DNA of 64,000 bases from Pohlia nutans (taxonomy: Eukaryota > Streptophyta > Bryopsida > Bryales > Mniaceae), in the NCBI GenBank assembly GCA_022496805.1, contig CM040102.1, forward strand, positions 21,917,955 to 21,981,954, read 5' to 3'. This document shows positions 8,801-17,453 of this stretch, piece by piece. The stretch's first letter is position 1. Every line of letters begins with the position of its first letter. Position numbers and translations under genes: made by a program. The notes below the pieces were generated by a model. It did no database searches. It was not told the DNA's origin and saw only the letters and a list, made by a program, of their open reading frames with translations.

Positions 8801-10747
8801 TGGAAAGGAATTGGATATGCACACCCTAACACTAAAGAACTTGCCCAACAAGCAATACATTGGGCTAGACTAGCAGCTAAACATGACCCCCAAACTATTA
8901 CCATACTCACCATACCACATATTAACTGGTATCATAACTCTTCCCCGTATATAGGCCCATTCCCTGACACTCATGTCATCACCTACTTTGCCCCCGACAC
9001 TATCACTTATGACGAACCTACACTCCCACCCGAAAAGAAACCATCGTCTGAACCACTTGCCATCCATATTCTTTGCATTCATCATCACAACAATCCAATA
9101 TACAATAACACCCACATTGACACACTCAAGTTCGAAATTGAAACACTGTGCATCCCACATTTCCACACACAAACAGACTCGCAAACGCCACCAAACACAC
9201 CAGTCAATAAAAATACCCACTGGAATACACTCATATATCCATCCGACTACATTCCCCAACTCACTCACACACCCCCGATACCACACTTCTCAACAGTAGT
9301 CCAACTACGTTTCCCACCATCATACAACTACTATACGGATGGTTCTTTCAAACCTCCTCGATTACATGAAGATGGATTTTGGATTAGAGAAAAAGCAGGA
9401 TATGGCATTTACCATGCCACCAAACCAGATATACAAATATCCAAACGACTCTCTGGACTACAAACCTCCTTCCGAGCTGAACTCATGGCCATACACAAAA
9501 CTCTCAAAATAATTACCACAAAATATCTCAATGAACCTGCCCACATATTCACAGATTGCCTTAATTGCCTATACCTCCTTAACACACAGATCAAACATCC
9601 AACTCTACATAGAAATCATGCAGACCAAACTATCCTAGCCTCCATCATTGACATGCTACTCAGTAGAACTCAACCAACCTCAATCAACAAAATCAAAGCA
9701 CATGTCAATATATCTGGAAACGAACAAGCTGACAAACTAGCCAAAAATGGCACAAATAAAGATTATAAATTTGCTACCAAACCACATGAATTTGCACACA
9801 CAACGCCCTTTTACTACCAAAAAGACACCTGGCCTGGCCCTGATCGCAGACCGGACAAAGGACCTGTTAGATGCCTTGACACTTATATCACAAATCAAGA
9901 TCGAAAGAAAAACTTAGAAATAATGGCTCAACGGTTCCCAAACATTAATAAATGGACTACAAACCCAACTATAGACAATGACCTCTCAAATGAATTTTGG
10001 ACTAACCCTGCCATCACAGACTCACAAAAAACGGCCATACTAAAATTCCGTACTGGACAATATATGGGAAATGCTAGAAAACAACTATTCTTTGGCATTG
10101 CAAGGTTCCCCAATAAAACATGCACCATATGTAACTCTCAAGATACCGACACTTGGCTCCATGTGCTTCTTAAATGCAACCAACATCATATTCATGCCAT
10201 CAGAACAAAAAGACATAACAAAGCAGTATGGGCACTCCGTAAGTTAATTGTATCCATCAAACAATCTAGATGTTATATACTCATGAATGCAAGAACATTC
10301 AACAATAATTCCCAAGAACACACAGTACCTAATTGGCTCCTACCATGCACTTGCACAACCCAACGCTGCAGCTGCAACGCACGACTCAAACCTGATTTAT
10401 TATGCATCAAAGGACTCCCATACCAACATGCCCCACCGCTACAACCCTCGAGTGATCTCACAGTTCAAATTATTGAATTCACATATACAAATGACAGATT
10501 CTCGCCAACTACCATAACTAATAAAACGGACAAATATCAATCTCTACTCAACGACATTACTGCACAAGGATGGAAAGTTGACCCCCTAATAGTCATCACA
10601 GCTGGAGCCCGAGGAACAACACATGCCCCCTCCATGGACATCCTCCAAAAAAAATTCAAAATCCCTGAAGCAGCCCTCAAACAAACGTTCAAAGAAATAA
10701 ACACTATTGCCATACACCATGCCGGATCCATCTTACTACATAAATGA
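5837..10747 (+). CDS. LINE ORF2, C-terminal part: reverse transcriptase, RNase H, CCHC finger, restriction-like endonuclease
   Basis: The frame is open from the C6 run at 5832; the first ATG is 6161, but RT homology starts before it (NNKTPGPDKIPN). Residues below are counted from 6161. RT: motif A YIDFKNAFG (Asp 117), GTIQGDTLSPYLF, and YADD at 6812-6823 (Asp 220). RNase H: YTDGS (Asp 1060), AELMAI (Glu 1107), FTDCLN (Asp 1132) and HVNISGNEQAD (His 1181, Asp 1191), a full active site. Zinc finger C-X2-C-X9-H-X4-C at 1321-1339, followed by an RHN-type helix. C-terminus: KPDLL (Pro-Asp at 1411-1412), IIEFT (Glu 1439), then KTDKYQSLLNDITAQGWKV and a VITAGARG strand. That last order is the PD-(D/E)XK restriction-like endonuclease seen after the CCHC finger in R2/Dualen-type elements. 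The RLE call is weaker than the RT and RNase H calls. Confidence 0.88.
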   Translation, partial: LDCIADRNNNLLTNPENIANKIHVQQSISNRPTVPTCYYQPDHPTHCTCGVRQYPWHDLDGFVIEKRGNPLQPLHEHFDRETYDICLKNLANNKTPGPDKIPNIILKNMPESFHKLLFLFFLHCYKQKQIPTSWKISHTILIYKKGDPFQLPNHQLIALANTIYKLFTSTLTLILSAYGEKHQILHDSQEGFRAERSTSRQLQILIAALEDARFTNQDIFLLYIDFKNAFGSLDHPRLLAIIKDLGYPADSVDLIGNIYSNSHTIFTGEHFGQTKPIPIQRGTIQGDTLSPYLFIIFLEPLLRWLQRGPHGYTFGTSKLTISSAAYADDLAAISNNLSSLQTQLTKLDKFCVWAGMDLGVPKCAITGCPNKTKTNPTKFKQHIKDQNIHYRNQLIPILHQHEPYVYLGIQLVPSLKWNIQTHIATKKLTDQCQQLKQCPATIKQRISMVDTVLRAGISYSFYAVPYSLPTIKKLDEKITGIQKTICGLPKCTANVIAQLPHDLFGLEAFSLKNAYLRCIGEQLRNALNDPGRLGTIYKGLTQHILSKFGGAKDIPRIKPQNCIRSPITRTLYLFKTAGNMHLKSTLENFQLHATQLETQWMLQTRIELPDFNQELSIKLLHKLLQNSIYEIKHLTLPNGTTLMSPEDFKLYYQTPSKLEKSALHIAMQIFCYPSCSPDCPPQCPTHPPARTLLAKYISDNQTITPRHPTTPAPLALPPAPLLLSPPIIIRRNRLQFPIHSVIFHKTVKTKDTHNIPKTYITYLCQWIAPNNTTYTKWMPQQNLFPYNQPTVITHNITLLTTYHTKQQHAHYTNILNSHFTLTQQRDPRFIPPPTYIPHAHISICEHNPDKDINTTKSTIHIENDHAHIYQDTGRYLITISATRLQWLWQQYNKTIFSNQNLVPPPQSFETEIVWLIQRYKYTSSNKKPHKPSHHTLPTTLLDTLTTSLNITHSYFSSPLTCSITISQFYSLFTRDKIFGALGTAFQYKWKGIGYAHPNTKELAQQAIHWARLAAKHDPQTITILTIPHINWYHNSSPYIGPFPDTHVITYFAPDTITYDEPTLPPEKKPSSEPLAIHILCIHHHNNPIYNNTHIDTLKFEIETLCIPHFHTQTDSQTPPNTPVNKNTHWNTLIYPSDYIPQLTHTPPIPHFSTVVQLRFPPSYNYYTDGSFKPPRLHEDGFWIREKAGYGIYHATKPDIQISKRLSGLQTSFRAELMAIHKTLKIITTKYLNEPAHIFTDCLNCLYLLNTQIKHPTLHRNHADQTILASIIDMLLSRTQPTSINKIKAHVNISGNEQADKLAKNGTNKDYKFATKPHEFAHTTPFYYQKDTWPGPDRRPDKGPVRCLDTYITNQDRKKNLEIMAQRFPNINKWTTNPTIDNDLSNEFWTNPAITDSQKTAILKFRTGQYMGNARKQLFFGIARFPNKTCTICNSQDTDTWLHVLLKCNQHHIHAIRTKRHNKAVWALRKLIVSIKQSRCYILMNARTFNNNSQEHTVPNWLLPCTCTTQRCSCNARLKPDLLCIKGLPYQHAPPLQPSSDLTVQIIEFTYTNDRFSPTTITNKTDKYQSLLNDITAQGWKVDPLIVITAGARGTTHAPSMDILQKKFKIPEAALKQTFKEINTIAIHHAGSILLHK

Positions 10748-10797
10748 AAACTAGAAAACCACCAACCCTTACCAATCGAATAAAACCCATACATGAA

Positions 10798-10816
10798 AAG
10801 AGGCTTAAAGCCACTT
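10798..10816 (+). other. 3' UTR hairpin of the LINE
   Basis: AAG-A-GGCTTAAAGCC-A-CTT can fold into a short stem (AAG/CTT and GGCT/AGCC around one A-A mismatch). The truncated copy keeps GGCTTATAGCC at about 12142. LINE reverse transcriptases of the stringent type often recognise such a 3' stem-loop; that role is inference. Confidence 0.45.
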
Positions 10817-10980
10817 CTTATAAAACGTCAAGAATGAACTTCCAAATTATCATTTCATAATTCCAAATACAAATAGCCACTCTGGCCTTTCCAAAATAGT
10901 AAGTACTAATTCAAAGCCAAAACCATACACATATCATCTACCAAACCAAAGTAAAAAACTAAACTTGGAAAACAACGCTA

Positions 10981-11439
10981 CTACATCTCCAAGAACTTGA
11001 GAATGCGCTTGATAGTTATTGCAATATAATCAGCACGATCAGATCTTGCCAAAGAATTCACCAGCCCCCTCAAAAAACGATGATGGCCTGGACTACCTCT
11101 GAGCGGATGAGACATACAGCAAAAATACTGATCCTTATTTAAACCTTCGAACCTTCCCTCGAACATAACCTCTCTGGTACCAGGCTCAACACACCCCACT
11201 TGTAACAGAATCACCAACGCCCGAGCATCTTTTTGAAGATCACCGTGAAACCGCTGCTCCAAACGAGGCTGCTTTGGCGGGCGAGACGGCCCAGCCTCAT
11301 CCGGACGCCGAACCACTACTGGCATAGAAACAGCTGGTTCAGATGGTTGATCTGGCAGCTCTGCTAACGAAAGCTCTAGCTCTGCCTCTGGCTGCGATTC
11401 TAAATCCATCGTCTCCACAAGAACCCTCCAGTTAGACAT
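10981..11439 (-). CDS. Unidentified 152-residue protein, antisense between two LINE 3' ends
   Basis: An intact ORF starting at ATG 11439. The first 65 residues are acidic, Glu/Leu/Pro-rich and probably disordered (SQPEAELELSLAELPDQP). The rest is a compact region with DARALVILLQVGCVEPGTRE, then EGRFEGLNKDQYFCC and a helical Arg-rich end. It is markedly less AT-rich than the surrounding DNA, and ORF, start and upstream TATA-like motif agree, so it is probably or recently coding. It lies between the LINE 3' end and the truncated LINE copy, so it may be part of an inserted unit. I do not recognise the family. A chance ORF of this length and composition seems unlikely but is possible. Confidence 0.5.
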   Translation of the reverse strand: MSNWRVLVETMDLESQPEAELELSLAELPDQPSEPAVSMPVVVRRPDEAGPSRPPKQPRLEQRFHGDLQKDARALVILLQVGCVEPGTREVMFEGRFEGLNKDQYFCCMSHPLRGSPGHHRFLRGLVNSLARSDRADYIAITIKRILKFLEM

Positions 11440-11519
11440 CTCAAAGTTGAACTCGATCTAAAATACAAACTCCTAACACCCAAAGAGAAAACTCTACCCT
11501 GAGAAAGCTAACTCAAAGA

Positions 11520-11552
11520 TCTCTACTTATAAAAATAAAAATAAACCCTAGG
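11520..11552 (-). promoter_or_regulatory. Putative core promoter of the 152-residue ORF
   Basis: On the minus strand a TATA-like TTTTTATAAGTAG lies about 90 bases upstream of ATG 11439, next to an AAACCCTA telo-box-like motif on the plus strand. Position is suitable for a core promoter; it is not otherwise supported. Confidence 0.3.
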
Positions 11553-11957
11553 AAGCAAGAAGCGTCATGCTGAAGCCACTTAGAAGTGTCACCTTGACGT
11601 TTCACAAAAAGTCATAAAAATCTTTTAATAAATACTATCTATATACTTTACATAGTGCCCGTTTTCACACCACGACAACAATAATAACCATTACACACGT
11701 ATCTCAAGATAATTAGACGAAAACGATTGGTTACTCCAGATTCCTTGCATGTGATAACTCACCAACAACGTCAAGCCAATCATATTACATAAATATTTAC
11801 GTGGCCCCAAGGTAAACCAAAACGAACCACTTCACTAAAACATCTCACCACCTAAAAACAACCAACTTTGAAGCACTGACTTGGAGACCACACTTCACAC
11901 CAATTACATTTTATACCCCAATCATATTGATTCCCATGCCCGTTTAGATAAATCAAT

Positions 11958-12158
11958 TAATTAAACACTATTACCATATACCATGCCGGATACATTCTAC
12001 TACATAACAGAAAAACCACAAAATCACCAAAAATTCCTAATTAAAATATTTAAAAAATTAAAATTAAAATTAAAAAATAAGAAAATAAAGAAAATAAATA
12101 ATAAATAAATCTCTTCACAAAAAACCCATATATGGGAAAGCGGCTTATAGCCATTTTT
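11958..12158 (+). mobile_element. 5'-truncated LINE copy (3' end only)
   Basis: This stretch matches the end of the complete LINE: the ACACTATT.CCATA.ACCATGCCGG block that encodes the ORF2 C-terminus, the following UTR, AAAACCCATA, and the GGCTTATAGCC hairpin. An AT-rich expansion of about 80 bases (AAATTAAAAT type) sits in the UTR. 5' truncation is normal for LINE insertions. It ends where the SINE tail begins. Confidence 0.75.
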
Positions 12159-12366
12159 TTATTTTTTTATTTTTTTTAGGATCTTGTCTCAGGTAGTAAG
12201 ATAGGGCCGGTTGGTGGTACAACTTTCCTGCCTATGAATATTTCACTAGCAGTGTCAAGTCACCATATCACATTACTGCTCCAACGGGCCCTCACAGGAA
12301 TCGAACCCGGACCACATAACTATGATACAACATCCTCATCACCAACCCACTAGACAGATGACTTGA
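12159..12366 (-). mobile_element. tRNA-derived SINE, minus strand
   Basis: Read on the minus strand, the unit has a weak A box (TGTCTAGTGGG, plus positions about 12347-12357), a clear B box (GGTTCGATTCC, 12297-12307) at the spacing of a tRNA promoter, a unique body, and an A-rich tail (AAAAAAAATAAAAAAAT, about 12160-12178). It was not found to fold as a functional tRNA. Borders are approximate. Confidence 0.6.
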
Positions 12367-12439
12367 CGACCACCAACCCAAAAAACCATCATTTAAACAC
12401 CCAAAGCTTTTTATTTTATTCAGTTATGTGTCAGTTGTT

Positions 12440-12600
12440 AGGAGTTCCAAAAGTGTCTATTCCCGAAAGGGGTGAGTAGTTTGGTCTTAGTGGCCCTTTG
12501 TCTGGTGGGCATTGGCTCATTAACCAAATGAACAGACACTATATTCACGCCGGCCCTATAAAAGGACTGGAGTTTCTATCATCTATCCTAGTTAGGACAC
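12440..12600 (-). repeat. Dispersed repeat family (GGCCGGCGTGAAT core), copy 1
   Basis: In reverse complement this reads GATAGAAACTCC...GGCCGGCGTGAATA.AGTGTC.GTTC...CCAATGCCCACC.GACAA, the same series found at 56.6 and 56.9 kb. The family is GC-richer than its surroundings. No terminal repeats are evident; class unknown. Confidence 0.65.
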
Positions 12601-13052
12601 TTGGTCCTTTAGGGGTTAATTCTATAAAACTCGTTTTTCATCTTGGGCAGCCTATAAAATAGGACAATGACCACAAATAGTCATTCGGTCATTTAGGGGT
12701 TAAGTTAAATGTTGCAACTTTACATCTAAATAATCTCGGATAATGAATACATATTGAATTTGAGAATGTACACCGAAAAGTGCCTCTGACCCAAAAGCTC
12801 TAATTTCAGTTGATGTACATTCCTTAAATCAATATGTACGTCTAGTAAAAGGAGGATTATGGAACATTTATCAAGAGAACTTTGACCAGTCACGAGTTTT
12901 TTATTCTTTATCCATGGTGCAAACTTTCAATCGACAACAAGAAAATTTAAAAATTTGACAAGTGTTGAATTTTATGATCAATCTAGTTTTCTAGGTAATT
13001 AGGACACCTTTTTGAAAAAATATATAGAAGTCATTTTTGAATTTAACATTTT

Positions 13053-13076
13053 AAAAAAAAAAAAAACAACAACAAC

Positions 13077-13123
<47 letters not shown>
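13053..13123 (+). repeat. Microsatellite A-run, (AAC)n, (AAT)n
   Basis: A run of about 14 A leads into four AAC and then roughly 17 ATA/AAT units. Confidence 0.95.
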
Positions 13124-13124
<1 letters not shown>

Positions 13125-13711
13125 TTATAAATTTGGATTGCCTTTTCAACATAAAAAATGACATGTTTCCATATCATGAAAGAACCATTTTCAACTTAGT
13201 TTCTCCTTTCATCTCATTTAAGTTTTTTTGAATTCGGGTTGATTTAGTTTTATAATTATTTATTATTTTATTTTAAAGATTCTCAACTCATTACTCCAAA
13301 ATAATAACTTAAATTACAACCCAAGAGGATTCAACATCTACTAGCCTAATTTGCCAAGGTGCCAAAAAAATAAAACTTTATTCTACACTTCACATGGTAT
13401 ACTTGTACAATCTATGTATTCAATGTTTCTAAACAAATTTTAATAATCATTCTCATAATAATCATTCTCATAATAATCTAGTGCAAGTTCCTACAGTTGG
13501 AAATGTAAAAAGAACACTTTTGTTCCCAAAAAAATCTCTTAGCACTATAAATACCAACCACGAAGTGGGTTCTGTTGGAACAAAGACATGGAATTTTATG
13601 GGAAAAGGTAATTAAAAAGAAATAGCTGCGTGTCTGTGCAACGTCCCTTTAGCAAGTCGTTGAGTATCGTATTACCAAGAATGAAATGATCTGCCGTAAA
13701 GAGATACATAC

Positions 13712-13988
13712 CAGTGTTTTTTTTATGTTTTATTTCTTGAAGCCTAACTGGCGGCGTAAAAAATATTGGGAAAGAATATTTGGCGAAATCTTAAGCTTAC
13801 AATCATATTTTAATAGAATTTCTTCATATTTTGGTAGTCTTCTTCACAAAATCTGGCTATCTTCACAAAAAATGTAGAGAAAATCTGGCGAAAAAAATCA
13901 AAATTTTCTTATTTTTTTCCTTAACAAAAGAGAAATGCCATATTTTGTAGAGAAATCTGGCGAAATATAGCCACTAAAAAAAACGCTG
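13712..13988. mobile_element. hAT-type MITE with perfect 8-bp target duplication
   Basis: The ends are inverted (CAGTGTTTTTTTTA and its near complement TAAAAAAAACGCTG), and the element is flanked by identical 8-mers ATACATAC at 13704-13711 and 13989-13996. An 8-bp duplication with CAG ends is the hAT signature. Length is 277 bp with no transposase. The short ORF inside (13686-13877) has no meaning. Confidence 0.88.
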
Positions 13989-14627
13989 ATACATACACAA
14001 GGCTAAAACTCACTTGAGAAGACACAGGAGCATCAAGAGCACAACTGGAAAAGTCGACGCTTCTAATGCACAACAGCTTATAATTGCTGGTAAGGCATGT
14101 AATCCTAAAAGGTGATGGAGCCGGACCTAAGCCTCCCTGTCAAAACCTATCACTTTTTGAACATTCAAATTCCACAATCCCTCAGCATATCCGAAATTGC
14201 TCCTCTTTTCTCCCCCAGTAAATTGATGAGCACTGCATAGGAAACGACTACCAAGGATACTTTCAGGACGTTCATTTATGGGCGTCGAACTGTCGATCAT
14301 CTGCTCTGAATGTAAGATAGCACGGAATCAGCAAGCACTGATGCATTTTATTTTCATACGTGCACAAAAGACATACCGGTATACAATGCCGACATGAGGT
14401 AAACGAACTAGGACTAAAATGGCAGTTTAGGGTATTTTGTACTTGCCTTTCATCAGTGTAAAAATGACCATGGATTACAGATTTGGCAAAAAGGGTAAAA
14501 CCTACGGTGATAATCAAGCTTTATGTAAAAAGGGAGGAGAACGAGAAGCTCGTAGTACTATACTGCGACTCATGACATCCATAACTGAGCTCCAAAACAC
14601 TTAGATTGTGTAAGTATTTGGACTCAC

Positions 14628-14756
14628 CACACTGCTGCCCTGAGCACCATCCCGGGTGTCAAACAGACTGGCAACCAGTGTGGCAGCATTTCGAGAGGCA
14701 ATATAAGTAGCCAGCAGGCGGTACTTGCAGCACTGAGCCATCTCAAAACTCAAATC
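14628..14756 (-). pseudogene. ORC5: Orphan exon of origin recognition complex subunit 5 (ORC5)
   Basis: A 129-base minus-strand exon with an AG acceptor (TCACAG) and a GTGAGT donor, in phase 0 at both ends. It encodes 43 residues including KYRLLATYIASRNAATLVAS and LFDTRDG. This matches the ORC5 segment after the AAA+ core, where plant proteins read ASRNPATLDASLFD. No other ORC5 exon was found on either side in about 2 kb, so this is either an exon of a gene with very long introns or, more likely, a gene fragment. The family match is from memory of the motif, not a database search. Confidence 0.6.
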
Positions 14757-14859
14757 CTGTGAGTTCATTCCAGATGAGAAAAACCTCTTTGGAGTGGTCT
14801 TCGTCCTTCCTCTGCTTCTTACTGATTGATCATTCCCTGGTCCTAAGGTATACCGCATT

Positions 14860-16279
14860 CAAATTAGTCAGAGGTAACCAAAACAATTAACCCAATGGCG
14901 CTTGCTAGACCTGTAAAGGCAGAAGACCTTTGACTGGACAATGCCGATATGTAAAGATACTTCACACAATACTGTGGCAATTAAGAGGACTACTGTAGCG
15001 AAGAAACTTAAGTGCACGAACATAAGTTAAAGCCAAATGCACGACCAGGTACAGGCAGTAGAATCTTCTCTACACTACAATCTAGCACCCTGGATTAGTA
15101 AATTACAATGAAACCCTAACCCCTCACTGCTTAGAAGTGGCCGCTTCCATGTCTATAGAAGTTGAAATATATCATATGGGAAGATAACGAAAGAAGAAAT
15201 GATACTCTACGGTAGAACCATGTTTTGGAAGTTACTTTTAGCTTCCAAAGTGGACTTTCATTTCTTGGCCTGGGCACTTGGGAGCTAACCTACCATGAGC
15301 ACTAGATATTCTCTTGTGAAAGAGAAAAACCGAGAAATACTCGAAATCCAGAAAAGTTAAAGAGATTTCACCTCTATTCCAACAAAGGCAACATTTATCT
15401 CTGGCATTCTTTCTTCCTCACCCAATTCCTGCATGACCAAACATCACCAGATGCAATTGTCTCACCAAAGAGTCACAGGTTTAGGGTTTGTGATGTACAC
15501 AGGCAGGATTCAAGTGATCCATAGGCTCAGAAGAATGAAAACCGAATCAGAAATCCAACTCTAACAAGAATATTCAATCGAAATGTCCAATTTCTACGAC
15601 TGTAAATGTCCTTCAATGCCATGAAACACACCTGAGCTGCCTCTCAGTCGGCACAATTAAAAACACCACGGCCAACTGCATCGACTCAGCTCACTCAACG
15701 TTAAAAAACACTATAGAGAAAATAAAAATAAAGATCGACATATCCTGCTTCTCTAAATGTAAACGTGCTCCAATGCCCTAAATACGGAATTCAATCAGAA
15801 ACGGTCCGATACTACTCCGATCGCAACAAAACCCTCGCAAAGATTCCTCGGTTCCACAGACAGCAACTACCTTAACCCATAAAGCACCAAGGGTTCATAG
15901 TTTTAAAATGACAAATTCAATCCGTCGTATTTTGAGGAATATAATAAAGATAAGATTAGATTTTATATCACTGGAATTACTAAAGAACATTGTACGTGTT
16001 CATGAAACGTCAAATAAGTTTGAATAAAAGGAAATCTACAAAAGACCTATTCAAAACTGCTGTATAAAACATGAGGCCCAATCTCGGCTTCTCGATCCTT
16101 CAGAGGTTAACAATGCGGCACCAATTGAAGGAATCTTCAGCTGAAAATGAAGACGGCATAAATACAGAAGGCGTTGAACCTGGCACAGAGCCTGCACGAC
16201 CTTGCTGCAGCCCCGGCTGGTCGAGCACCTACTCACCGGTCGTTATGAAAATTCCAGTTTGATCCAAACTATGAGACAT
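14860..16279. other. Gene-free stretch
   Basis: Mixed-composition DNA. I see no coding frame, RNA gene or clear repeat. It could be intron or UTR around the ORC5 exon or the 3' flank of the ERF gene. Confidence 0.4.
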
Positions 16280-17445
16280 CTAGGCAAGGTAATTGACATC
16301 GTCCGGGGCAGCGTTGTCGTGAAACTCCGGAGGAGGCCAAACTCCAACTGTGGGAGACATACAAAAGTCGGACAGCCACCGAAGCTGTTCCACTCCGGAG
16401 GAACTCCCAGGCATATTGGTTAGGGTTCCGCTAACTGTTGAATGCTCTGGAACGATTTCCATGTCTCTTGGATCGACAAAGGCGTCGTCCACACTCCGTG
16501 GCATCATGCTCTGCTCGTCTCCGGATTTGGGGTCCACAACTGCATGATCTGCCAAGTCGAAATTCTGCTCCGTTGTCTCCTCCACCTCTGCTAAGTCGGA
16601 ACTTGCCAAGAGCGCTTCCGCCCTGGGTCGTGGTTGAGAGATGCCATCGTCTGCTAGGTCAGGGCTGCGCATGATTACCGAGGAGCTGATCGCCGGGAAC
16701 GAAAGAAGCCCTGAAGTGTCCACAGTGGACGGAATTTCGAAGGAGTTTTGAACTGAGGCTACGACTCCAGCTTCCCCCGCAAATGGCTTGGACCCTGTGG
16801 ACACCAGACTCGGAAGCATCGTCTTCATCCATTCGGCTTGTTTCTTGACGAGCTTCAGCTTCGCTTCTTCATCAAGTCCGTCTGACGTTGGTCGCTTGGA
16901 CAAGATCTGGGGAGTGTCTGGAAAATTGAGCTCCTTGCCGTAGTGGTGGAACGCAACATCAACAACGCGAGCAGCTTCAGCTTCTGTCTTGAATGTTCCA
17001 AAATGAACCTTGTTCCCCCTCCCAGGAGGCGTCATCTCGGCTATCCATCTATTCTGGTCGGGGCGGTGCCTTACCCCTTTGAATTTCTTGGCCACGGGAT
17101 CCTGGCGATCGCCTCTCCAGGACACATGGTGAAAGGGGTTCAACGTCCGTCGTCTTTTCCCCGACGGCCCGGTAGAGGCGTAAGATGGACTGGAAAGATC
17201 CACGAAGTCCAATTGCACGTGCAAGATGGTCAAGCAATTGTGTGAGCTTGTTTTCAAAAAAAGGCCAATCCTAATAGAATCTATATAGGTTTCCCACGGA
17301 CTCATACTTGAAGGGAAATTGGGAATGACATCCTTCAAATTGGGAAAGTGAATACCATATGATGCATCATCCAGCATCATCATTCTAACTGAGAAGTGAT
17401 GGAAGGAGGAAGGCGGATCCTCTTCGGCGGGTGACACGAACGATG
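16280..17445 (-). CDS. AP2/ERF transcription factor, C-terminal two thirds (gene split by a hAT element)
   Basis: An open frame ending at 16280. Numbering from 17437, residues 118-177 form one AP2 DNA-binding domain: KKFKGVRHRPDQNRWIAEM, then KVHFGTFKTEAEAARVVDVA and GKELNFPD. A single domain and no B3 points to the ERF group. Two of the Trp residues typical of ERF domains (in RPWG and WLG) are replaced, so DNA specificity may differ. A basic GKRRR stretch precedes the domain and may be a nuclear localisation signal. The 200-residue tail is acidic and Ser-rich, as in activation regions. The frame has no ATG before 17383 (MMML); upstream the natural reading frame continues across the transposon at 17454-18373 into 18374-18716. 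Expression from the present locus would need splicing of the insert or internal initiation. Confidence 0.82.
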
Positions 17446-17453
17446 GAGACTGG

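Larger units (their letters stand above)
200..10830 (+). mobile_element. Near full-length non-LTR retrotransposon (LINE), Dualen/RandI-like, with 2A motif
   Basis: The element carries ORF1 followed by a very long ORF2 with AP endonuclease, reverse transcriptase, RNase H, a CCHC finger and a C-terminal PD...E nuclease-like domain. No LTRs or terminal inverted repeats are seen. The plus strand is strongly C/A-rich throughout, unlike the flanking DNA, which supports one unit. The left border is not defined; an open frame already runs from 204. The right border is set loosely, just after a small hairpin in the 3' UTR that recurs in a truncated copy at about 12.15 kb. ORF2 is interrupted only by three frame changes at C6 runs (2720, 5250, 5832), so the copy looks young. 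No target-site duplication was recognised. The dual-endonuclease layout matches what is described for Dualen elements of Chlamydomonas; assignment to that clade is inference from domain order. Confidence 0.88.

Noticed and set aside
8870..9286. 138-codon minus-strand ORF inside LINE ORF2
   Set aside because: Antisense shadow of the RT-RNase H region with Trp/Val/Cys-rich random composition.
12297..12357. tRNA gene
   Set aside because: A and B boxes are present but no acceptor stem or cloverleaf could be formed; an A-rich tail indicates a SINE.
13686..13877. 63-codon ORF
   Set aside because: Runs across the border of the hAT MITE, so it cannot be an ancestral gene.
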